From contig JAIQDT010001110.1 of assembly GCA_021521415.1 (NCBI GenBank), positions 248,001 to 312,000 on the forward strand: 64,000 nucleotides of DNA, in the 5' to 3' direction. The DNA comes from Bidens hawaiensis (Eukaryota > Streptophyta > Magnoliopsida > Asterales > Asteraceae). The notes under the pieces are model-generated. The model saw only the letters and a list, made by a program, of their open reading frames with translations, had not been told where the DNA came from and did no database searches. Position 1 is the stretch's first letter; every line of letters starts with the position of its first letter. Both the position numbers and the translations under genes were made by a program. Shown one piece after another: positions 55,715 to 64,000 of this stretch.

Positions 55715-56221
55715 GTACTCAGTATATCCCACCAATAGCAATGCTATGGTAGGGTCTGAGGAGAGTAAGATGTAGACAGCCTTACCTCTATCCCATAGGG
55801 ATAGAGAGGCTGCTTCCGGTGAGACCCCCGGCTCGATAGTAGTTTTGCATCAAGCCTTGGACATAAGGCACATAGCACTCAATCATCGGGACCGGCTGAT
55901 CGGTGCATGTGCCCTTGTCTTTCGGCTATCAACGCCACCACATGATGCCTGATTAACCTTCCGCCACTTTTAACGTTATTTACACGAGATTAGTAAAATA
56001 ACGTCAAATTAGTGCAATTTTGACGAGATTGAAAGTTAAGTCATAAGTGTTGAAAACATAATAAAAACCCTTACATATTCTAAACGGGTACCAGTACCCG
56101 TAATACCCGTATTTGTACCCGTACCTATAATCAGTAAATTTGTGTACCCATACCCGTACCCAATAGATACGTACAGGTTAAGGTACGAGTACGGGTATTT
56201 TGGAAAAAAGGCTCATCCCTA
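55132..56221. mobile_element. hAT-type MITE with GTACCCGTAC interior, containing a SINE
   Basis: The ends TAGGGATGAG and CTCATCCCTA are exact inverted repeats, and GAGAGGAT flanks both sides (8-bp duplication). The outer parts are made of ACCCGTACC and GGTACGGTAC units. The same ends occur at 7251-7512. A SINE at 55678-56026 sits inside. Confidence 0.88.
55678..56026 (-). mobile_element. SINE with (ATG)n tail, Au-SINE-like
   Basis: An 18-bp duplication (GATTGAAAGTTAAGTCAT, 55660-55677 and 56027-56044) flanks it. On the minus strand it reads GAGCCGGGGGTCTCACCGG, AGCAGCCTCTCTATCC, GAGGTAAGGCTGTCTACATC, and ends in an ATG-repeat tail at the 55.68-kb side. These blocks match the widespread plant Au SINE as I recall it. 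The element is longer than usual, so the 5' part may be a second unit. Confidence 0.75.
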
Positions 56222-56919
56222 GAGAGGATATCAAAATTTCATAGGTGTCATGTTAAAATTTTACGGAAGTAGATAGAGATTAAATCGTCAATAAGCTATA
56301 AAAGAAAATCATGGGCTGCGAGCACACCCCATCTCAAGATAGTTATTTAAAAATAAGAACAGTCACTTATTTTTGTTATATTTCTAATAAATTAATGTCA
56401 TTTCAGAAACATAGTCAGAACTCACCAGACACACGGTCGTGTATCTACTTTATTTATGTTATTATGTCGATGTGTCTCATAAGTTGGATATGGAAGTTGA
56501 GCCCAATGGAAAAACGATGTATGTGAGCCCAATTGAATTCGGTCGATGTGTCTTCATATATCATCTATGTATGTGAGTGGCCCATGTTCTGTCACGTTAT
56601 AGCATAGTTAGCAACTTAGCATAGAACATCTTACATTTAGTGTTTGTTTATATCCAAATTTGGTGATTAATTACTTATAAAATTTCTTTTATAAAGAGTT
56701 ATTGGTTTAACCGGATGACAAATGATGTTTCAATGTTCTAAGAGGTAAATTTCAAAATGTTTTGATTCCAAAAAGATAAAAAATGAAGTTGTGAGAATTA
56801 TAGGTTTTACTTTACTCAAATTCATGTAAAGATATTCGGTAGATGATACACCAGTGAGACTATATGCGAATCAAAGACGGGTATCATGGCCTATGGGGGT
56901 ATAAGTAATTAAGTAGTGG
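56222..56919. other. Intergenic stretch, no gene seen
   Basis: Nothing supported between the two MITEs. Confidence 0.5.
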
Positions 56920-56927
56920 TTCATAAT

Positions 56928-57170
56928 AGAGGTGTTAAAAAAACGGTTTCACCCAAACCGGATCCTAAACCAACCCAAACCGCCAATTTCAAGACCGGTT
57001 CCCCCTTAAGATCTACCAAACCGGTTTTAAAACTGAACTGGTATGAGAAAAACCGGTTTATAAACCGGACCGAACGGACTTGACCAGGCCGGCCTATCTT
57101 GTTTCTAAACCGGTTTAAGTCAAACCGGTTTTGACCAGCCGTTGACCAAACCGGTTTTGTACACCTCAAG
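56928..57170. mobile_element. hAT-type MITE with AAACCGGTTT repeats
   Basis: TTCATAAT flanks both sides (56920-56927 and 57171-57178). The ends GAGGTGTTAAAAAAACGG and CCGGTTTTGTACACCTC are inverted. The interior has several AAACCGGTTT palindromes. 243 bp, no coding capacity. Confidence 0.8.
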
Positions 57171-57178
57171 TTCATAAT

Positions 57179-60100
57179 GAAATGCGAGCCATATATAACG
57201 CAGTTCTCTACAATTATTTGTGTAAGATGTAATTGGTTTTGTTTTTCAATACAATCATCAGACATAAATTTTGGCAAATGAGTAAAAATACGATGTAGTA
57301 TAGGTGTGAAATATTCAATCTAATCATAGAGGTATGAATAATTAGATCGAGTATAATCTATATCTAAATACGAATAATCTAAGAAAATGGATAATTTTAC
57401 AATTCTCTTTAAATATACGAATAATTAGATCATGTATAATGTATATCTTTATCATTATCTAATAATGAATGAACTCTCATCTCACATGGTGTCTCCGTTA
57501 CTCACAAAATTTTCTCATCTCTCTCCCTCCTCTCTCTCCATCTCTCTCCCTCTTGACATTTGTCTCTCGTATAAAACGCATCTCTCTATTTTTAATAAGG
57601 GTTAGGCTAAACGTACCCCCCTTATGTACTTGTCATACCCTTTTGTCTATACTTTCAGTTCCTTCAACAATGTTATTTGACGTATTATCACTCTCTAATA
57701 ATTTTAGTCATTTCAAGGCTCCTTTAAATATCAAATTAAATACTATAAAGTTTATTTTTTTAGTTTCATTTTCTCTCTTTTTGTGTTTATTGCTCTATAT
57801 CATAATAATAATATTTTTATCATTATAAAATGTATTTAAAGAATAATTATATAACGCCTTTATAAAAACGATAAAACGTTTTGTTTATATTTATCTTATC
57901 ATTCGTCTCACACCCAACAAAAAATCATTTAAATATTTTTTGATAGTTCGAATACATGAAATTAATGTCACATGAGAAAAAAAAACAACTTTTTTATCAA
58001 GCCTTATGTTGTTAAATATGTTTTATTGATGAAAAAAATGTGTTTCTTTTTTAAAGTAAGTTATCTCTTAAAATTATTTAAAAAGAAAAGATACCTTAAA
58101 AGTGTTAAAACACTTATAGAAATATAAATATTTTTTTCTTTTTAATTTAAAAACATTTTTTACATAAACATTTTTTGTTATTTAAGATAACAAAAAAATT
58201 TATAATATAAAAAATAAAAGGAAAAGAAAAACTATTTAAATAATAAAAAATTTGTTAATTAATAATGATAATAAAAGATGACAAATTGAAAAAAAATAAA
58301 CATAAAAGTTTAAATCATATAAATATAAAACTTGAGAGAGGTGATACGTTTAGTAAAAATGATAAGAAGGAGGTACGTTTAACACCACCATTTTAATAAA
58401 CACATACAATAAAATAAATAAATAAATAAATAACTAATATTGATACAAAAAGCATTTGTAATAAATAATCTTTTATTTAAATAAACTTTAAAATATGATT
58501 ATGTAACTTTTATTTACGATTATACAGTAAATGAGAGTCAAATTACATAAAATATTAATTAACTAGTTTTAAAGCCCGTGTAACGCACGTAATTATTCAA
58601 ATTATAAAATTACAAGTGAAGAAAATAATTACAACGTATGTAAAAAATGTATTGCATTTATGTTTGTATATATACTATGTGTATATAAATTAATTTTATT
58701 TATATCACAAAATGATTTTTTTAAATGAACTTAATAAAGAAATGCGCGTGCAAAAACGGACCGGGGAACGCTCTTTTTATTGAAACTTTCGTTGCCAGTA
58801 TCATATATGTATAATTAAAAGAATTAGGAAGAAGACTTCTCATACAATAGTAGTTTTGGCCACTCAGCCTAAATACTGAATGAGCGTTACATTTATTTAT
58901 ATATTTATCAATTTACAACCCATAGAAGGAAAGAAGAACATTAAATTATAACGACAGATTTTCTTCAAAAACTATTTTTTTCTAAGCTAAACCATGAAAA
59001 AGATTTTAATAAGTTTGACAACATAAAAAGTAAATGTTAACCCATTCAATTTTGTGAATACTTTGCTACATTTGAGCATAATTTTGCATGACATACTTCA
59101 CATACAACGTTCTGATTACCATTGAATGAAAAGTTAATGCTAACACAAATGTTTCAAATTTGATAAAAGTTAGAAGGATTGATAGGCATGGGGTGGCATG
59201 TCTTAAGTGTTCACTATTTATTCTTATATTTTAATAGTAGATGGAAATATAGTCAAATTATCAAATCCCAAACCTTTTGATTTTTTCCAAAAATGCACTT
59301 GAAAATAAATTTGACACCAAATCATGTTTAAAATTCTAACTTTCATCGCTGATACATTTTCAATTCAACACTTTTAACCTGTAATAAATTTGACGATAAA
59401 TTTATTTACATTCTCAAACTAATATAAATACTCAGATTTATTATTTTTGGCCCATAACAAATTTTGACTCAAATGGGGTTAAGTTATACCAAACAATATA
59501 TTTACCAATTGTTGATTGTAAAAAGCAAATATAAGTTTCACAAAACCCGAAACTATCCGTATTATAAAACCAAGAAATTAAATATGATAAACTTCGTTAT
59601 ATATGAAAGTTATTGGTAAATATTTACTAAACTGACCGAAAAAATATATAGTTTACTAAATCGACCGAAAAAATATATAGTTTACTAAATTAACCGAAAA
59701 AATAAATTGATAGATTTAAAGCATATATTAATAATTTATAAATTTATATGACAATTTATAATAATAATAATAATAGATAAACGAATTGATTTAAAAAAAA
59801 TGGATCAACTTTTAAGTATAGATTTATGATTTAATAATAAAAAAACTTATTTTGTAAAATGAAATCATGTTCGAGTTTTGTTTTTATTTATAATCTTCAA
59901 TAATATACATAGTAAACTATGTTAATGATAACATTTGAAATTATATTCTTTTCGATCTTTAACAAACATGGCTTGTTAATTTTTTTATTTCACAAAGTAT
60001 TTTGAAATATATAGTAAAATAATATGTTAATATTTATTTTTATAAAAATGTATAAATTTAATATAAATAAAATGGAAAAGGAAAGTGAATATGGACATAT

Positions 60101-60597
60101 ATTAGAGAATCTTAATTTTGGTGGGAAAAAAGTTATAGTGTTTAACCATAAACTGACATGTGTCACAATTATTTTATTTTATTAGAATAATAGGTATATA
60201 TATTTTCAATATTAATATTTCTATATATAAGATGTATACAAAATTTAAAAAATTAACGTATTTATATTTTCTAACTCATGTATTATTCGATTACTAAGCT
60301 AGTTAAATGGTAAAACAGTATGTAATTTGTCACAAACAACACATTTCACATTGACATAATCAAGGCTATAGGCGAGAAAGTCAATATGTTGTTTACCAGC
60401 TAAAATATTTTCTTTTACATGTTAATAGTCTACTTTTAAATCCATCTAATCCGATTGTTGTTTAATTTGAACACTCGATCTTCAAATACATTCAAAGAAA
60501 GAGAGCAAGAGCAAGAGCGATTACAAATTATTACGTCACTAAATATTATTGGAACAAATTTTATTTAGTAAGCAAAACAAATGTATTTAGTAAATAA
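57179..60597. other. Long AT-rich stretch without genes
   Basis: No coding region supported. At 59624-59700 a unit like GACCGAAAAAATATATAGTT is repeated about three times. Microsatellites: (AATA)n near 58413 and (ATA)n near 59758. Confidence 0.55.
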
Positions 60598-60870
60598 GAC
60601 TATGTACAGTGAGGGCTACAAAATGAGAGAGGATTTTCAACACGTAGCGTGACATGAGCAGAGGACGATTTTCATTATGTGTGTAGTGATGTTGTCACCC
60701 TTTGTCTCCTCTTTTTATTTTTTTTTATTTATTTTCCAACATCCATCAGCAAATCAACCCCCCCCCCCAAAAAAAATCACCCCACATATCGCCGAAAAGA
60801 GGGGGGGGGTGTTGTAGCCCAAATTCACGCAAAAAAAAAAAACACTCTTTGTCACCCACTACACTCAATC
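60598..60870. mobile_element. MITE with C/G tracts, family copy 3
   Basis: It starts GACTATGTACAGTGAGGGCTACAAAATG-like and ends CACCCACTACACTCAATC before TAA, as in copies 1 and 2. The interior has C9 (60758-60767) and G9 (about 60801-60809) tracts with a GCCGAAAAGAGGG hairpin. No coding capacity. Confidence 0.6.
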
Positions 60871-62400
60871 TAATAAATGTATAAAATAGGTAATGTGACG
60901 TGAGAATACCCTATTGATTTGAAGTGAGTGTTTGTCTCGTACCGGGTGATGAAATGGACGAAAGAATGGACAACAAGGAATGGAATGAACGGATCATTAC
61001 CATTCCATTGCCTAGTTGGTTACACTGTGTGAATGTAATGAATCACAATCTAATGTTGCTTGGTAGCCAAGGCCGACTATGAGGCATGGCTGGGTGTTCG
61101 ACCGACCTTAGCCTAACACCCTAACATGACCGATTTTTTTTATATTGTATATATATATATATTTTGAAAAAAATAAATACGTATTCTTAATGTTTAACTC
61201 GATTACTCAACTAATTTAAGGCTCCGCTTTTTATTTGCGTCTTCGTCCCAAAAATTTTTATTGCGATTAAGAAGCCTTGCTCCAAGTAAAAAAATATTGT
61301 TCATTCTTCTAATAACCTAGCGGTATCAAATAGAATGGCGTCCTCAAACTCCAAATCAAGTAATAATCAAACATGTAACAATGCATAATATAATAATTGT
61401 CAACACGTATGTTGGTGAGCAATTTCATAGTTTTGAGTATATATAATATGAGACAAAATCCACAAATTGTATATGAAACTATAAATAAAAGCAACAATTG
61501 CGGTATATAAATCATAAGTAAAAGAGGATCCTTTCAAATCGGTAACAACCGGCATACTCGGATAATGAGGCCTTATTCTACAAGCACAAGGCTAAAGTAG
61601 TTAGGCGAGGGTATGATCATACTTATTGAGGCTCAACAACAACATAAAAATAAACACTCGTGCACGTAAAGCATATGAAGCATATAACACACAATAGAGC
61701 AAGTATTCTAGTATCATACATCCTAACGTTTGTAGTTTGAGGATCGAGTATTATAAATCATTCTTGTTTTGAATAAGTATGCATGTTACCCCCAAAGTAT
61801 AAAAGTGAAAACAGGGGATGAAATGCACCCACGTGAAATAAGTAACTTGAAGGATAGTTTGCGATAAATCGGGGGAATGATAACTTATATCTCATCATTT
61901 CTAAGTACAATATAAGGATCCGTGTTTCGATAATGTATCAAAGTATTTCTATCTTTCAAGAGCATGAATCGATCATGAACGATTGCCAATAGAATTGGCA
62001 ACCACCAACTTTGAATTAGTGATTTAAGATGGTGAAACATTTCTCATCAAAAGATAATTGTAATATAATCATGTACTTTACTAGACTACACCACATGTTT
62101 TATATAATTATCAAGTAAAATAAAGCTTCTTCATAGATTTTAGATGGTAAAAGGAGTTTAGCTCATAATGAGCATGATGATAAACATTAAGATGAATGAT
62201 GAAAACAAATACATGATTAACTTGGAATGATCTAACCAAATGTAGATGAATCTTCCTTCTTAATGATGTTGATGATGGTTGATGGTGATGGTTGATGGTG
62301 ATGACCTCCAAGCCTTCAAACTCTTCACTAAACCTTCTATGTGAGTGTTAGTGTGTGTTTTTATAAGAGAGAATCGAATAGAAATCTTTTCAAGACACAC
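60871..62400. other. Intergenic stretch with old repeat fragments
   Basis: Part of a GGAATGA-type element is near 60935-61050 and a diverged sequence like the hAT MITE at 24817 is near 61065-61285 (AGGCATGGCTGGGTG ... GCCTTGCTCC). No gene supported. Confidence 0.45.
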
Positions 62401-62439
62401 TTAATGAATGCAACACGAGCCACTATTTATAGGCAATCT

Positions 62440-62720
62440 GGATGGTGAGGCACGGCCCCGTGCATGATGAGCACGGCCCCGTGTATCTTTATGACATGTG
62501 ACAGATTTGTTTTGTCTTTTGTGTGAGGTGGCAACGGCCCCGGGTTGGTAGGCACGACCTCATGTTTTTTAGTGACATGTGCTCAATTCTTTTTGTCTTT
62601 TCTGTATTCTCGTCCACGGCCCGTGCTTTTTTAGTGACATGTGCTCAATTCTTTTTATCTTTTCTGTATTCTCGTCCACGGCCCCGTGCGTGATAAGCCC
62701 GGCCCCGTGCTTTTGCTTTC
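62440..62720. repeat. CACGGCCCCGTG palindromic repeats with a 62-bp duplication
   Basis: CACGGCCCCGTG or a close variant occurs near 62452, 62472, 62622, 62679 and 62699. AGTGACATGTGCTCAATTCT starts at about 62571 and 62633, a 62-bp tandem duplication. Probably part of an old retrotransposon. Confidence 0.7.
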
Positions 62721-63189
62721 AGATTTTGTCTTTTCTTATGTTAGAAGCATGGGGGCGTGTTTCTTGAGGCATAGGGGCGTGTTTCTTCGTTTTCTTGTGT
62801 TTTCTTCTGTTTTTCTTCGTCTTTTCGCTTGTTTCTTTGTTTGGGGCTTGGTTTCACTTTAAATTATGTTTTATTATGATAAATAGTCTTTTATGCTATG
62901 TTATTAGATAGAAATTGCAGTTTTTAGAGATTATTTGATGCTAAAAAGATGTATATTTTTATATACATCAGTTTTTAAAAGCTTTAAAGTAAAATAACTT
63001 GACAACTAACATAAATAATTAAAGTATGAAGGCTAAAATGTAAATACATAAGGAATTAAAGTAATGATTTTTAAAAGTAAGTTTACTCAAAGTCGGGTCT
63101 CGGTATTCTAGTTATTAGCTTTTTACTTAACCCTTGTTAAGTAAATATTTGGGTATAATTGCAATATTGCAAAGTTAAATAGATACCAA

Positions 63190-64000
63190 AACGAGATTAT
63201 ACGAGTGTTCGCATTTGTCGGTTCGAGTCTTGATAATTGATCAAGCTCGAAGCCAAAACTCCAAAATGTTATGAGATAACTCAATGGAATCGAAAGAAGC
63301 TTAACCAAGTGTGTAGTTTTATTAAGAAGAACCTCGACCGTACGTTAAGCGAGTGTTTGGTTTTGTCGGTCCAAACTTGTTATAAGATCAAGTTAGATCC
63401 AACATACCAAGTTTTTTGAGAAAACAATTTAAAGTTAGTTTATAAAATAGTTTTAGAGAAAAATGAGATTCGGTGTCTCAAAACACACTAGTGTGTCTTA
63501 AGCGAGTGAGCTCGGTTTAGTTCGGTCCTTGACTCGGAATAAGACCGAGGATGGTTGCCACATACCCAATACCATAGAACTTATTAAAATGAACTTAGAA
63601 ATTATAATACACAAATCATACTTGTAACATATTAATAAATCATTTTAAATATAAACTATTTAAACAAGAGTTCGGTTTTGTCACGGCTCTTGACTCGGAA
63701 TGAAACCGAAAATGGTGGCCACATATCCAATACCATAGAACTCATTAAAATAAACTTAAAAATAATAATACTCAAATCTTTCATACAATATGTTAACAAT
63801 AAAGTATTAATATCAAAAGTTGGGTTTTGGTTCGGCTCTTGACTCGGGATGAAACCGAAAATGGTGGCCACATACCCAATACCATTGAACTATTAAAAAT
63901 GATTTGGAAACCAAAAGTAAGTAAGGACTAAACAATATTAATAAGCATAAACAAAATTAAAACATAAATTAAAGTGTTTATCTCCACTTTTGTGAAGGGT
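63190..64000. repeat. Degenerate repeat array of 150-160 bp units, running off the window
   Basis: GACTCGGAAT/GACTCGGGAT starts at 63531, 63692 and 63841, each followed by GGTGGCCACATA(T/C)CCAATACCAT or a near match. Older units seem present near 63205 and 63345 (GAGTGTTCGC..TTGTCGGTTCGAG and GAGTGTTTGGTTTTGTCGGTCC). Ends at the right edge are not seen. Confidence 0.7.

Noticed and set aside
62440..62720. CRISPR-like array
   Set aside because: The CACGGCCCCGTG motifs are irregularly spaced, the genome is a plant, and part of the pattern is a simple 62-bp duplication.
1..64000. Endogenous viral (pararetrovirus) sequence
   Set aside because: All RT frames seen are of Ty3/gypsy or Ty1/copia type with LTRs or with integrase and copia RNase H; no movement or coat protein was seen.

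Overview
The window is plant nuclear DNA: AT-rich intergenic sequence, genes with introns bounded by GT and AG, and dense nested transposable elements (Ty3/gypsy, Ty1/copia, hAT, Mutator-like, Stowaway, SINE-like). The repeat families (Tat-type gypsy with an antisense gene, hAT with CAGTGGCGGA ends, Ulp1-type ORFs) and the bHLH and DHFR sequences suggest a dicot, probably Asteraceae. The family assignment is inference from recalled repeats, not a search.

Only two host genes are well supported, both on the minus strand. One is a dihydrofolate reductase gene (15614-16492, two exons, 66-bp intron) that ends where thymidylate synthase would normally follow. The other is a seven-exon atypical bHLH transcription factor (19026-27228, 371 aa). 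Its fifth intron is 4.7 kb and holds a Pack-MULE, a T/G-rich repeat array, a 114-bp tandem duplication and a SINE-like fragment; its second-last intron bases are otherwise ordinary.

The rest is mobile DNA. A Tat-lineage Ty3/gypsy family is present three times. Copy A (about 1-2870, running off the left edge) keeps gag but has lost nearly all of pol. Copy C (7917-8893) is a solo LTR in the opposite orientation. Copy B (42944-53247) is complete at both ends with an AATAC target duplication; it keeps RT, two RNase H domains and integrase, but has lost gag and most of protease. B also carries an antisense, intron-containing gene (44937-48085) with its own TATA box and poly(A) signal, convergent to pol.

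Other elements with defined ends are a 2.6-kb LTR element without recognisable genes (27694-30322), a 1068-bp Pack-MULE with a captured cold-shock/glycine-rich zinc-knuckle fragment (19920-20987), a broken hAT element (11997-13341), several hAT-type MITEs with 8-bp target duplications, one Stowaway MITE, three related G/C-tract MITEs, and an SINE inside a MITE. A broken Ulp1/MULE-associated gene occupies about 31.9-36.5 kb and 39.8-40.3 kb, split by a probable 3.2-kb solo LTR. The right end (from about 63.2 kb) is a degenerate repeat of 150-160 bp. Most of 57.2-62.4 kb is AT-rich sequence with no gene that I can support.
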